A stretch of DNA of 64,000 nt from an uncultured Bacteroidales bacterium (GCA_937886715.1 CAKZZD010000016.1:189917-253916); one strand, 5' to 3'. Positions 8,750 to 17,946 are shown, counted from the stretch's first letter. The notes: generated by a model not told the origin, from the letters alone. Numbers and translations are program-made.

Positions 8750-9523
8750 TTATTCCGATTTGTAAGCGTTTTCCGACAATATGCGCTCGGCCTGAAGCAA
8801 GTCGTCGGGCGTGTCGATGCCCACATTCGCATGGGCAGTATCTTTCAGCCAGATGGCATAGCCTGCCTCCAGCCAGCGCAGCTGCTCCAGCTTCTCGCAC
8901 TGCTCCAGCACACCCGGCGACAGGCGGCAAACCTCTTTCAGCGTCTGGCTGCGGAATGCATATATGCCGACATGTTTATAGTACGACGCATGGTCAAGCC
9001 ATGCGTCAGGATTTTCGTCCCTGCGGTAAGGAATTGGCTGACGGCTGAAATACAACGCACAGCCGTCGGCGCCAGCCACCACCTTCACATTGTTGGGCGA
9101 CTGCAGCTCAGCCAGGGTGGCGATACTCGTACGAAGGGTGGCGATATCCACATCCTCACGACTGAAACATTCCACAAGGGTCTCTATCTGCGACGGTGCC
9201 ACAAAGGGCTCGTCACCCTGCACATTCACCACCACATCAAAATCGCGACCCTCATTCTCAAGACGTTGCAACACCTCGCCACAGCGGTCGGTGCCGCTGC
9301 GATGGGCAGTGGATGTCATCATAGCCTCGCCGCCGAAGGCCTCAACAGCCTTCATGATCCGGTCGTCGTCGGTTGCCACCACCACACGCGACACATCGCT
9401 CACCGCCCTCGTACGCTCCCATACATGCTCCACAATGGGCTTGCCTCCCAGCAATGCCAGCGGCTTGCCCGGAAAGCGCGTCGACGCATATCGCGCCGGT
9501 ATCACAACCAAAACCTTCATCAC
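8750..9523 (-). CDS. kdsB: 3-deoxy-manno-octulosonate cytidylyltransferase
   Basis: KdsB activates Kdo with CTP for lipopolysaccharide inner-core synthesis. The 257-residue sequence has the nucleotide-binding IPARYASTRFPGKPL near residue 8, ATDDDRI near 50, SGTDRCGE near 76, and NVQGDEP near 99, all family signatures. The first two codons are both ATG; either could be used. It lies 6 bases after the deoxynucleoside kinase gene and 13 bases before the HU/SPOR gene. Its presence shows that the organism makes LPS. Confidence 0.97.
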   Translation of the reverse strand: MMKVLVVIPARYASTRFPGKPLALLGGKPIVEHVWERTRAVSDVSRVVVATDDDRIMKAVEAFGGEAMMTSTAHRSGTDRCGEVLQRLENEGRDFDVVVNVQGDEPFVAPSQIETLVECFSREDVDIATLRTSIATLAELQSPNNVKVVAGADGCALYFSRQPIPYRRDENPDAWLDHASYYKHVGIYAFRSQTLKEVCRLSPGVLEQCEKLEQLRWLEAGYAIWLKDTAHANVGIDTPDDLLQAERILSENAYKSE

Positions 9524-9529
9524 TCGGCC

Positions 9530-10153
9530 CTATTTCGTGTTGGCAAACAAACTGTTGAACTCAGCATCTATCCTGTTGATAATCACACCCAAATCCTCGC
9601 GGTTTTCTACAAAATCGCATTCATCCATATCCACCACCAACATCTTGTGTTCGTATTCGTTAGCCCAATTTTCGTATCGTGTGTTCAAATTCGTAAGATA
9701 GTCAAGGCGAATACTGCTCTCATATTCGCGGCCACGCTTTTGGATATGCCGAATAAGGGTCGGCACATCGCAACGAAGATAAATCAGCAGGTCGGGCGGC
9801 GGCAGCAGCGCACAGGTCATCTCAAAAAGGTTGGTATAGGTGGTCAGATCGCGCGTGGTCATCAAGCCCATGCTCTGCAGGTTAGGTGCAAAAATGGCAG
9901 CATCGTCATACAGCGAGCGGTCGCGCACAAAACTCTCGCCAATCTGGTTCAACTCAGCCAATTGGCTGACATTGGCATATAGCGAATGCACCATCATGTT
10001 GAACGACCAGCGGCGCATATCTTCATAAAAGCTGTTCAGATAGGGATTTTCCTCCGACGGACCATAGACAGCCTTGTATCCGTAATGCCGGGAAAGCAAC
10101 TTCGTCAACTCGGTCTTGCCCGCCCCTATATTTCCTGAAATGGCTATTTGCAT
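9530..10153 (-). CDS. Deoxynucleoside kinase
   Basis: The 207-residue protein belongs to the dCK/dGK-type deoxynucleoside kinase family, which phosphorylates salvaged deoxynucleosides. The P-loop GNIGAGKT is at 7-14. The ERS-like motif reads VRDRSLYDD near residue 75, and a lid-type arginine cluster HIQKRGREYES is near residue 135. The exact substrate cannot be read off. It is the first gene of the six-gene minus-strand operon ending in rsmI, with a TATATTTG promoter box about 80 bases upstream of its ATG. Confidence 0.9.
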   Translation of the reverse strand: MQIAISGNIGAGKTELTKLLSRHYGYKAVYGPSEENPYLNSFYEDMRRWSFNMMVHSLYANVSQLAELNQIGESFVRDRSLYDDAAIFAPNLQSMGLMTTRDLTTYTNLFEMTCALLPPPDLLIYLRCDVPTLIRHIQKRGREYESSIRLDYLTNLNTRYENWANEYEHKMLVVDMDECDFVENREDLGVIINRIDAEFNSLFANTK

Positions 10154-10232
10154 ATATTACTAATATACTATTTACATCCTATATTCTGATAATGAAATCC
10201 TTAGCAAACTGAAGACTTTCATAATCAATTCG

Positions 10233-10240
10233 CAAATATA
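10233..10240 (-). promoter_or_regulatory. Bacteroidetes -7 box for the dNK operon
   Basis: TATATTTG on the minus strand matches TAnnTTTG and lies about 80 bases before the deoxynucleoside kinase ATG. A TTTG at the expected -33 spacing is not obvious in the AT-rich flank, so this is a candidate only. Confidence 0.5.
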
Positions 10241-10667
10241 CAAAATTTTCATAAATAATATAAAAAAAACAACACAAAAATATCATTTTCCATAGTCATA
10301 CCCTCCTGAAAAAGCGGAAAGAAACGTAAAAAGAAAAAGAAGATTAAGTACATCTATCAATTAATAACCAACATAATGCAAGATTCATATAAACAAATAG
10401 TTTACGAAAACAACAGCACCCAGGAACGTTTCTCAAAATAAGTGCCGCCAACGCATCGCCACTCACACTCAAAAACCATTGAATCATTAATTTATTAAAA
10501 TATTATAAATCAATAAAATTTCAATTTTTATTAAATAATTACTTAAACAAAAACAAAGACACTTAACAGCAATTATCCATACGCTCCGAAATGGGGAAAA
10601 AACAACAATCATGACACTATCAACCATCCACAAAATCCCACCCGCCGCAACACACAAGAAATCAACA
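10241..10667. other. AT-rich intergenic stretch without a gene
   Basis: This 430-base stretch between the divergent dNK and nadC genes is rich in A and T, with many short A runs. No open frame with family resemblance, no tRNA and no terminator-like hairpin were found. It ends at the inverted-repeat element. Confidence 0.6.
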
Positions 10668-10748
10668 CCTTCTCCATACCATCTCCTACCCAACTCCTAC
10701 CCATCCCCTATTGCAGTAGGAGTTGGGTAGGAGTTGGTATGGAGAAGG
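10668..10748. repeat. 11-bp-unit inverted repeat, copy A
   Basis: Arms of 32 bases at 10668-10699 and 10717-10748 are reverse complements with one mismatch, around a 17-base centre. Each arm is made of 11-base units; the right arm reads GTAGGAGTTGG twice and then TATGGAGAAGG. The same element recurs at 19905, 46342 and 61573. There is no T-run, and the neighbours diverge, so it is not an ordinary terminator. Confidence 0.93.
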
Positions 10749-10894
10749 CATTGAGGGGCAATGGGTTAGACATGAGGAAAAATGACGTTGTGCATCGAGG
10801 GAAACCGATGCTGAGCAACGAGAGAAACCAGTGCTGTGTCACATTGAAAATTAAATAATTATAAATAGACATGCGGCAATTCGAAAAAAAATGG

Positions 10895-10902
10895 TATCTT
10901 TG
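10895..10902 (+). promoter_or_regulatory. Bacteroidetes -7 box for nadC
   Basis: TATCTTTG followed by C matches the TAnnTTTG consensus and lies 65 bases upstream of the chosen nadC ATG at 10967. A -33 TTTG is not clear. This box rules against the longer nadC frame starting at 10871, which would begin before the transcript. Confidence 0.75.
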
Positions 10903-10966
10903 CAAACAATTGGAGGGTCGCGAAAGCGATAAAACCATAACACATCATCATCAAATCCAAATACTT

Positions 10967-11812
10967 ATGAAAGACACCGAACGCTTTGACACCATCATCA
11001 ACATGGCCCTTACCGAGGATATCGGCGACGGCGACCACTCCACTCTGGCCTGCATCCCTCCCACAGCCACCGGCACTGCCAAGATGGTGGCCAAAGACAA
11101 CGGCATACTGTGCGGCACCGAGATCGGCAAAAGAGTGTTCCAGATTGTCGACAGCACATTGAATGTCAGCATACTGAAGCACGACGGTGACCAGGTGTCC
11201 AAGGGCGACATCGTGATGAACGTGGAAGGGCATTCCGGATCCATCCTCACTGCCGAGCGCACAGCACTCAATTTCATGCAGCGCCTGTCGGGGATTGCCA
11301 CTCAAACCAATGCATTAGTTAAATTGATTGAAGGCACTGGTGCAAAGCTTCTTGACACAAGAAAAACCACTCCCAATATGCGTCTTCTGGAGAAGTATGC
11401 TGTGGCATGTGGAGGGGGCACCAACCACCGCATAGGCCTGTACGATATGATTATGCTGAAAGACAACCATATCGACTTTGCCGGCGGTATCGAGGCGGCC
11501 ATCGACCGCACGCGTGCCTATCTCAAAGAAAAGGGAAAAGACCTGAAGATTGAGATTGAGGTGCGCAACCTCGACGAGCTGCAACAGGTGCTCGACCATG
11601 GCGGAGTGGACCGTATCATGCTTGACAATTTCGACACCGACACGCTGCGTGAAGCAGTACGCCGCATCGGTCATCGCTTTGAAACCGAGGCCAGTGGCGG
11701 CATCACCGAGCAGACAATCCGAAGCTATGCCGAAACCGGCGTCGACTTTATTTCCGTCGGTGCCCTCACCCACCATATCAAAAGTCTTGACCTGTCGCTG
11801 GTCAAAAAATAG
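10967..11812 (+). CDS. nadC: Nicotinate-nucleotide pyrophosphorylase (carboxylating)
   Basis: NadC converts quinolinate and PRPP to nicotinate mononucleotide in de novo NAD synthesis. The start was set at MKDTERFD (10967), downstream of the promoter box. The 281-residue length is typical. Family motifs are TEDIGDGDHST near the N terminus, ERTALNFMQRLSGIAT, the substrate loop LDTRKTTPNMR, and GGGTNHRIGLYDMIMLKDNH with catalytic lysine. The C-terminal barrel end ASGGITE and FISVGALTH is intact. The stop TAG is immediately followed by the ATG of the next gene. Confidence 0.97.
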   Translation: MKDTERFDTIINMALTEDIGDGDHSTLACIPPTATGTAKMVAKDNGILCGTEIGKRVFQIVDSTLNVSILKHDGDQVSKGDIVMNVEGHSGSILTAERTALNFMQRLSGIATQTNALVKLIEGTGAKLLDTRKTTPNMRLLEKYAVACGGGTNHRIGLYDMIMLKDNHIDFAGGIEAAIDRTRAYLKEKGKDLKIEIEVRNLDELQQVLDHGGVDRIMLDNFDTDTLREAVRRIGHRFETEASGGITEQTIRSYAETGVDFISVGALTHHIKSLDLSLVKK

Positions 11813-12892
11813 ATGCGGAGAATAGCAGAATGGTTTAAGGCGCAGGTAGCTGCGATAAAGGGCTACGCACACCGTCTGTTGTACAGGCGGTGGGTGCGTG
11901 AAACGCTCTACTTTCTGCAACATTTTTCGCTTCCCGGCAACAAGGGAGTGCCTCTCTACGATGTGTTGCGATATTTCCTTGTGGGCATATTCAACGGCGA
12001 CCTGACGCAGCGGGCGAAAGGCTTGGCCTACTCGTTCCTGACAGCTCTTCCGCCGCTGATGATTTTCATATTCTCGCTGATTGCCTACTTCCCCGTCGAC
12101 GGCCTGCAGGACGAGTTGCTGGCCGAGCTGGCGGGCATCATCCCGGAGAAGATCATGTCGCCCCTGTCGAACACCATCAACGATGTGATGGGCCACAAAC
12201 ACAGCACATTGCTTTCGATAGGTTTCATCTCGTCCATCATCTTGGCCGCCAACGGCATGATGGGCATCATCTCGTCGCTCAATTTCGCCAACCGCAGCGT
12301 GGAAAAACGACCTTACCTGCAGCGCTACATACTGAGTATCATGATGGTGTTCGTGATGTATGTGCTCATCGTCCTCATCCTGTCGCTGCTGATTGGGCAC
12401 AAATATCTGCTGCAGCTGATCTTCAGCCAGGGATGGCTCAACGACACTAAGGCCAACACATTGATATTCAACATAGGGCGATGGGTGCTACTGTCATTGG
12501 CCACCCTGCTGGCGGTGTCGTTCATCTACTATTGGGCACCTGTCAAAAAGCAGCGTGTGGGCTTTTTCTCGCCGGGGTCGGTGCTGGCCACGGCCATGTT
12601 CTTCGTCCTCAGCTGGGGTTTGGGTATATACCTCAACAATTTCAATCGCTACAATCTGCTCTACGGTTCGATCGGAACGCTGCTGATGCTGATGTTCTGG
12701 ATCTATTTCAACTGCATTGTGCTGCTTGTGGGCTACGAGCTGAATATCAGCATCTACAGCGGCACCACGCAACAGAAGAACCGCGAGAACAAGAAACTCT
12801 GGAAACAACGAATACAAAAATACAAAGATGATTATTCAGAAAGAGCACGGAAAAGTGGTCTCGACACCGAGGACCTCGAACAACACATTTAA
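11813..12892 (+). CDS. YihY/BrkB-family inner-membrane protein
   Basis: The 359-residue protein has an N-terminal soluble part followed by about six membrane helices (for example SFLTALPPLMIFIFSLIAYF, then later segments such as MMVFVMYVLIVLILSLLIG). The pattern KGLAYSFLTALPPL matches the conserved RASALAFTTLLALVP region of the YihY/BrkB (formerly RNase BN) family. The C terminus is charged and cytoplasmic. Members are widely conserved but their transported or bound partner is not established. The ATG abuts the nadC stop, and the gene end overlaps the next frame, so this is one operon. Confidence 0.9.
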   Translation: MRRIAEWFKAQVAAIKGYAHRLLYRRWVRETLYFLQHFSLPGNKGVPLYDVLRYFLVGIFNGDLTQRAKGLAYSFLTALPPLMIFIFSLIAYFPVDGLQDELLAELAGIIPEKIMSPLSNTINDVMGHKHSTLLSIGFISSIILAANGMMGIISSLNFANRSVEKRPYLQRYILSIMMVFVMYVLIVLILSLLIGHKYLLQLIFSQGWLNDTKANTLIFNIGRWVLLSLATLLAVSFIYYWAPVKKQRVGFFSPGSVLATAMFFVLSWGLGIYLNNFNRYNLLYGSIGTLLMLMFWIYFNCIVLLVGYELNISIYSGTTQQKNRENKKLWKQRIQKYKDDYSERARKSGLDTEDLEQHI

Positions 12893-14054
12893 GATGGTAG
12901 CCAAGACCATGCTCAACCTCGAGGAGGTCCTGGCCGAGGAACTGCGCCAACTGGGAGCCGAGAACATCACCATATTGAAACGGGCCGTTGAATTCGAGGG
13001 TGACATGCGGATGCTGTATCGAGCCAATTATTGTTGCCGCACGGCACTGGCCATCCTCAAGCCGTTTGCGGAATTCGACGCTGAGAACGACGAGGAACTC
13101 TACAACAAGGTGTACCAGATCCGGTGGGAAAAGATACTTGACGTGGACTGCACCTTTATGATTGACAGCACCACCAGCGGCGAGATCTTCACTCACTCGT
13201 ACTACGCGTCGCTCAAGACCAAAGACGCCATTGTCGACCGCTTCCGCCGCAACTTCGGCAAACGTCCCTCAATCGACACCGAAAATCCCGACTACAAATT
13301 CAACCTGCACATCCGCGACAATCACGTCACGCTGCTGATGAACTCGAGCGGCGATTCGCTGCACAAGCGAGGCTACCGCCAGGCGGTGGGCATAGCTCCC
13401 ATCAACGAGGTGCTGGCCGCCGGCCTGATCAAGATGGCCGGATGGAACTGCGACTGCAATTTCTACGACCCCATGTGCGGTTCGGGCACCCTGCTGATCG
13501 AAGCCGCCATGCTGGCCAACAACATACCGGCACAGTACTACCGCGGCGACAAATTTGGCTTCAAGCGCTGGAAAGAGTTCAACCTCGGCGAATGGAAAAG
13601 CGTCAAGAACGAAGAGGACCGCAAAATCGGATCACGCGACTTTGAATATGAAATCTGGGGCAACGATATTGATCCCGAAGTGATTCAGCAGTGCGAGAAG
13701 AATCTCGAATTCACGCGGTTGCACAAGGATGTCATGTTGCATATCGGCTCGTTCGAGAACCAGGAGCCCCCCGAGGGACACACCCTGATAGTCACCAACC
13801 CGCCCTACGGCGAGCGCATCAAAGTGGAAGACCTCAACGCCATGTACACCCAACTGGGCGACACATTCAAGCAACTCTATGGCGCCAACTGCGACGTGTG
13901 GCTCATCACCAGCGATTTCGAGGCTATGAAGCACATCGGCCTCCACCCCTCGGCCAAGATTCCCGTACAGAACGGCTCACTCGACTGCCGGTTCCTGCAT
14001 TTCGAGCTCTACGACGGCAGCAAAAAGGGCAAGTACCAGCAGGATGCTGAATAG
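12828..14054 (+). CDS. THUMP-domain 23S rRNA guanine-N2 methyltransferase (RlmL-like)
   Basis: The protein matches the N-terminal half of E. coli RlmKL, which makes m2G2445 in 23S rRNA. A THUMP RNA-binding domain covers about residues 25-170. The Rossmann methyltransferase domain has DPMCGSGTLLIEAAM as motif I and TNPPYGERI as the catalytic NPPY loop. The separate RlmK half is absent, as usual in Bacteroidetes. Two starts are possible: ATG 12828 (408 residues, overlapping the YihY gene by 65 bases) or ATG 12894 (386 residues). Relatives often have a short leader with an aromatic residue before MVAKT, as here in NTFKMVAKT, which favours an upstream start. The 3' end overlaps queG by 11 bases. 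Confidence 0.9.
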   Translation: MIIQKEHGKVVSTPRTSNNTFKMVAKTMLNLEEVLAEELRQLGAENITILKRAVEFEGDMRMLYRANYCCRTALAILKPFAEFDAENDEELYNKVYQIRWEKILDVDCTFMIDSTTSGEIFTHSYYASLKTKDAIVDRFRRNFGKRPSIDTENPDYKFNLHIRDNHVTLLMNSSGDSLHKRGYRQAVGIAPINEVLAAGLIKMAGWNCDCNFYDPMCGSGTLLIEAAMLANNIPAQYYRGDKFGFKRWKEFNLGEWKSVKNEEDRKIGSRDFEYEIWGNDIDPEVIQQCEKNLEFTRLHKDVMLHIGSFENQEPPEGHTLIVTNPPYGERIKVEDLNAMYTQLGDTFKQLYGANCDVWLITSDFEAMKHIGLHPSAKIPVQNGSLDCRFLHFELYDGSKKGKYQQDAE

Positions 14055-14820
14055 CGACGAGGTGAAGCGCATCGCCCTTGAGGTGGGATTCGACGACTGC
14101 GGCATTGCCCGCGCCGATGCCCTCAGCGAGGACGAGTATCCCCTGCACGAGTGGATAGGGCTCGGCTGGCACGGCGACCTCTCCTACATGGAACGCAACG
14201 CCGACAAACGCATGGATCCCCGCCTGCTCGTGCCGGGCGCACGTAGTGTCATCTGCTGCGTCAGTTCCTATCCCCCACCCGACAGCGTTGGCGGCACTGC
14301 CGCATATGCCCGCACCCGCGAATATCACGACGACATCAAGCAGATGCTGGCCGCCCTGCGCGAGCGTCTTGGCATCGAAGGCAAGCTGTGCTGCGACACG
14401 GTGCCCATCAGCGACAAACATTGGGCCGCACGCGCAGGCCTGGGATGGATAGGTCGCCACACGCTCCTTGTCACCCCCCGCTGGGGCAGCTGGGTCAATC
14501 TGGGCGAGATAGTGACCGTGGAGGAATGCTCCGAATATGACGAAGCTTCCAGCGCTCCAGACTTCTGTTCCAAATGCAACCGCTGCGTCGAAGCCTGCCC
14601 AAATCAGGCCATCAAGCCCCTTTATGCAGAACAAACCTCTCGTGCCCAGCATTATATGCTCGATGTCTGCCACTGCACCGCCTACTACACCACCCACCAT
14701 TCCCGTCCCCTACCTCCCGACGTCGACCCACACGGCTACACCCAAGGTTGCGACCTCTGCCAGCTGGCCTGTCCATACAATCAGAAAGCACTCAATATCA
14801 ATAATCAAACAAATGTTTAA
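14044..14820 (+). CDS. queG: Epoxyqueuosine reductase, short form
   Basis: QueG catalyses the last step of queuosine synthesis in the tRNA wobble position, using cobalamin and two [4Fe-4S] clusters. The sequence shows YMERNADKRMDPRLLVPGA near residue 48, the core AGLGWIGRHTLL near 129, and ferredoxin cysteines in CSKCNRCVEACPNQAI and GCDLCQLACPYN. At 258 residues it lacks the C-terminal HEAT-like region of the 379-residue E. coli enzyme, a shortening also seen in other Bacteroidetes. It overlaps the upstream methyltransferase gene by 11 bases and the downstream TonB receptor by 8 bases. QueA, the preceding enzyme, is encoded at 26868-27923. Confidence 0.95.
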   Translation: MLNSDEVKRIALEVGFDDCGIARADALSEDEYPLHEWIGLGWHGDLSYMERNADKRMDPRLLVPGARSVICCVSSYPPPDSVGGTAAYARTREYHDDIKQMLAALRERLGIEGKLCCDTVPISDKHWAARAGLGWIGRHTLLVTPRWGSWVNLGEIVTVEECSEYDEASSAPDFCSKCNRCVEACPNQAIKPLYAEQTSRAQHYMLDVCHCTAYYTTHHSRPLPPDVDPHGYTQGCDLCQLACPYNQKALNINNQTNV

Positions 14821-16840
14821 ACCCAAACAGCAACACACCCATGCGTTCCGCTTCCGCCGTTTTTGCAGGGCAAAATGGGCGGCCTACAGTTCGATGCACC
14901 GCGAAGTGACTATCGGACGGCTGGCTGTCCGCGTGGCCGACAGCAGCCTGGCCAAACTGGCCGTCTGCGGCCTGCTGACGTCTGTCCTCAGCACGCCCCT
15001 CATGGCTCAAAGCGACGACGACCGCGAAACGCGCACCCTGCCGGAGGTCACAGTCACCATCGGCACCGACAGCCTCGGATTCGAGGCAGAGCCTGCGGCA
15101 GTTCTCACCGCAGAAGATTTCCAACAATCCACAATTCATTCCATCGCCGACCTCGTGGCACAACTTCCCGGGGTGGATCTCCGTGTGCGCGGAGGTGGCG
15201 ACGTGCAGGGCGACCTCTCCATGCGCGGCGGCACCTTCGACCAGATGCTGGTGCTGCTCAACGGCATCAACCTCACCGACGCACAAACCGGTCATCACAC
15301 CCTCGACATTCCCATCGACATCACGATGGTGGAACGCGTCGAGCTGCTTACGCCTGCCCAATGCATGTCCCGCGGACTTGCCGCTTTCTGCGGTGCGGTG
15401 AACATCGTGGTGTGCGAGGAATACCGCGAACGCCTGTTGGCCGATGTCAGCGCCGGCAGCTACGGCACCGCCAACGTCTCGGTGCTGGGCACCAAAGCCG
15501 TGGGACACTGGGCGTTGACCACAGCGGCTGCCTATCACCGTAGCGACGGCTACCGTCACAATACCGACTACCACCATGGCAGCCTCTTCCTACAGGCGGT
15601 GCGGCACGGCGAAACTTCCGACTGGCTCCTGCAGTTGGGCGGACAGATGAAAGACTTCGGCAGCGCCGGATTCTACTCCACCACCTACCCCGACCAGTAT
15701 GAGGCCACCCGCACCCTCACCGCATCGGCCTCCAATATCTTCAAAATCAACAATACAAAATTCACTCTTTCCGCCTATGGCCGCCTGCACCGCGACCGCT
15801 TCGAGCTGTTCCGCGACGGAATGGTCGACAGCGTCCCTTTATGGTACAGCGGACACAACCACCATCTCTCCTCGCTCGCAGGACTCTCCCTGCGTGTGAC
15901 ACAGCCACTGGCTACCGGCGAAATGGTGGCCGGCGCCGACTTGCGGCGAGAAGGCATCTGGAGCAACGTTCTCGGCAGTGCCGACAGTACGCTGGCATCA
16001 CCCTTCACCATGAGTGCCGCGCGCCTCTCCACTACCCTTTTTGGCGGGTATGCCATCCATCGTGGTGCATTCCATGGGCAGGCTGTGGCTCTGGGGCTCT
16101 ACAACTCTCACTTCGGTGCCGACTATGGGCTGGCCGCCAACATCAGCTATGACCTTGCGCCTGCGCAGCTCCACCTCTCCGCGTCACGCACCTACCGGCT
16201 CCCCACCTTCACCGACCTCTACTATCACGGCGCCAACCAGACCGCCAACCCCAACCTCCATCCCGAAGGCTGCACCCACATCGAACTGGGCTCCTCTTTC
16301 AGAAGCCGTGCCTTACGCTTCGGTGCCAGTGCCTACTGGCGCAAAGGGGTCAACATCATCGACTGGGTGCGGCGGCCGGAAAGCGAGATGTGGTATTCGA
16401 TGAACCACACCGCCGTCGATGCCCTCGGTCTGGATCTGCAATCCGACCTCCGATTGTCGGTTTTCGACATCCACGTCGGATATTCCTTCTGCCACATCCG
16501 GCAGGATGCCGGCGAATGGATCTCCGGCTCTGCCCTCGACTATCTGCGCCACCAACTCCGCGCCGCCATCAATGTTCAACTGGCCAAATTCGACATCCAA
16601 TTCGCCACCTCCTACCGGCAGCGTGTGGGACAGTATGTCGATGCCGACGGCAAGCCAGTGGCCTATGGCGGCGTGGTGCTTGCCGATGCGCGGGTGTCGT
16701 ACCGGATCGGTGCAGCCACGCTCTATCTCGAAGGCCACAACCTGCTGGACACCCCATGGCGTGACCACGGCGGCACACCGCAACCCGGACGCACCGTCAT
16801 GCTCGGCGTGCGGCTGGCACAACCCGCCCTTACCGACTGA
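14813..16840 (+). CDS. BtuB-like TonB-dependent receptor
   Basis: The start was set at ATG 14813, inside the end of queG, giving 676 residues. The N-terminal extension has REVTIGRL..., as in a group of Bacteroidetes receptors, followed by a signal peptide ending in TPLMAQ near residue 66. A TonB-box-like stretch RTLPEVTV comes next. The plug domain (about 90-200) contains LVAQLPGVDLRVRGGGDVQG and RGGTFDQMLVLLNGI, and the remainder is a beta barrel ending in VMLGVRLAQPALTD. Similarity is to the small cobalamin/iron receptors rather than the SusC type. The eight-base overlap with queG, whose enzyme uses cobalamin, fits a cobalamin receptor, but the ligand is not proven and no cobalamin riboswitch is visible. 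Confidence 0.88.
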   Translation: MFKPKQQHTHAFRFRRFCRAKWAAYSSMHREVTIGRLAVRVADSSLAKLAVCGLLTSVLSTPLMAQSDDDRETRTLPEVTVTIGTDSLGFEAEPAAVLTAEDFQQSTIHSIADLVAQLPGVDLRVRGGGDVQGDLSMRGGTFDQMLVLLNGINLTDAQTGHHTLDIPIDITMVERVELLTPAQCMSRGLAAFCGAVNIVVCEEYRERLLADVSAGSYGTANVSVLGTKAVGHWALTTAAAYHRSDGYRHNTDYHHGSLFLQAVRHGETSDWLLQLGGQMKDFGSAGFYSTTYPDQYEATRTLTASASNIFKINNTKFTLSAYGRLHRDRFELFRDGMVDSVPLWYSGHNHHLSSLAGLSLRVTQPLATGEMVAGADLRREGIWSNVLGSADSTLASPFTMSAARLSTTLFGGYAIHRGAFHGQAVALGLYNSHFGADYGLAANISYDLAPAQLHLSASRTYRLPTFTDLYYHGANQTANPNLHPEGCTHIELGSSFRSRALRFGASAYWRKGVNIIDWVRRPESEMWYSMNHTAVDALGLDLQSDLRLSVFDIHVGYSFCHIRQDAGEWISGSALDYLRHQLRAAINVQLAKFDIQFATSYRQRVGQYVDADGKPVAYGGVVLADARVSYRIGAATLYLEGHNLLDTPWRDHGGTPQPGRTVMLGVRLAQPALTD

Positions 16841-16880
16841 CAATGTGGCAGTCAGTGCACCTTATGGCACAGATTTTGAA
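16835..16880 (+). promoter_or_regulatory. Palindrome plus sigma-54-like promoter upstream of MgtC gene
   Basis: GACTGACA (16835-16842) and TGGCAGTC (16846-16853) form an inverted repeat with a 3-base centre and one mismatch. Eleven bases later TGGCAC-N5-TTGAA (16865-16880) resembles the -24/-12 promoter TGGCAC-N5-TTGCA; the -12 GC is GA here. The MgtC ATG lies 47 bases further. The same pair of elements precedes htpG and the TolC gene. Confidence 0.5.
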
Positions 16881-16927
16881 GCATCCAAGAGAAAGATAAT
16901 ATCCTCCATCCACAAACATCCGCAACA

Positions 16928-17422
16928 ATGCCACTCAACATATTCATCTTCAGACTATTCAGTGCCCTTCTGGCAGGCATCATCATCGGCACCCAGCGCG
17001 AATTGCGCCAGCGTCAGGCCGGACTCACCACCAACTCGCTGGTGGCGGTAGGTGCCTGCATCTTCATCCTCATTTCGGAAAGCGTCATCATGCACGCTAT
17101 GTCCAATGGCGGTCCGGTAAACAACGACAACCTGCGGGTGCTGTCGCAAGTGGTCACAGGCATCGGCTTCCTCGGAGCCGGCGTCATCATGAAAAACGGC
17201 ATCACCATCCACGGACTCTCGTCGGCGGCCACCATCTGGTGCTCGGCGGCCGTTGGATGCCTCTGCGGCTACGGCATGTGGCGCGAGGCGCTCATCGCCG
17301 TGGGGGTGATCCTGATCATCAACTGGGGGCTGAAAAGCATCGAAATTTTCATCAAGAAGAAACTCGGCTATCCCGACACCTCCGACTACAAGCCGTCAGA
17401 CGAGAAAAAAGACGAAGACTAG
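16928..17422 (+). CDS. MgtC/SapB-family membrane protein
   Basis: The 164-residue protein has four or five membrane helices and the MgtC signature: GTQRELRQRQAGLTTNSLVA near residue 20 and GIGFLGAGVIMKNG near 77. The C-terminal tail is short and charged (YKPSDEKKDED), lacking the large cytoplasmic domain of Salmonella MgtC, as in most SapB-type members. MgtC proteins modulate adaptation to low magnesium or acid stress, and in Salmonella act on the F-type ATPase; the role here is inferred from family only. It appears to have its own promoter at 16865-16880. Its 3' end overlaps the oppositely oriented exonuclease gene by 4 bases. Confidence 0.92.
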   Translation: MPLNIFIFRLFSALLAGIIIGTQRELRQRQAGLTTNSLVAVGACIFILISESVIMHAMSNGGPVNNDNLRVLSQVVTGIGFLGAGVIMKNGITIHGLSSAATIWCSAAVGCLCGYGMWREALIAVGVILIINWGLKSIEIFIKKKLGYPDTSDYKPSDEKKDED

Positions 17423-17910
17423 AGCAGCCTTAACGCTATGGCCGCACAGGCTTCGGCATCGGCGAGCGCATGGTGGTGGTTCTCCAGGCTATATCCACAT
17501 GCCTCGCTGACAGTGTGCAGCTGATGGTTGGGCAGGTGCTTCATTTTGCGCCGTGCAGCCCGAAGGGTGTCGTAGAACACATAGTCGGGCCACTCCATCC
17601 TGTACACCTGCATGACCGCCCGCAGGCACCCCTTGTCGAACATGGCATTGTGCGCCACCAGCGGCAGCCCTTCGATGAGAGGCTCGATGCGACGCCACAC
17701 CACCGGGAAGACCTCGGCCGTGTCGGTGTCCTCTGGCCCCAGCCCATGCACCCGTTGACAAAACCAGGAATAGTAGTTCGGCTCCGGCTGGATGAGGCTG
17801 TAGAACCGGTCCGTCACCACGCCGCCACGCACCACCACCACGCCCACGCTGCACACGCTGCTGGGACATTGGTTTGCCGTCTCGAAATCTATCGCCGCAA
17901 AATCGAGCAT
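17419..17910 (-). CDS. DEDDh 3'-5' exonuclease (DnaQ-like)
   Basis: The 163-residue protein is a single exonuclease domain. Exo I is IDFETA at 7-12 (Asp and Glu metal ligands), Exo II is VAHNAMFDKGCL near residue 84, and Exo III is HHALADAEACAAIA near residue 146, which gives the DEDDh histidine. It is too small to be a polymerase III epsilon chain with its polymerase-binding tail, and resembles stand-alone proofreading-type nucleases. Substrate (DNA or RNA) is not resolved. It lies 36 bases downstream of the acyl-CoA ligase on the same strand, so cotranscription is likely. Confidence 0.93.
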   Translation of the reverse strand: MLDFAAIDFETANQCPSSVCSVGVVVVRGGVVTDRFYSLIQPEPNYYSWFCQRVHGLGPEDTDTAEVFPVVWRRIEPLIEGLPLVAHNAMFDKGCLRAVMQVYRMEWPDYVFYDTLRAARRKMKHLPNHQLHTVSEACGYSLENHHHALADAEACAAIALRLL

Positions 17911-17946
17911 CGTCCTTTTTCGGAAGAAACGTAATCCGACACGAGC

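Noticed and set aside
14700..14813. Cobalamin riboswitch before the TonB receptor
   Set aside because: The receptor start lies inside queG; there is no room, and the B12-box sequence was not seen.
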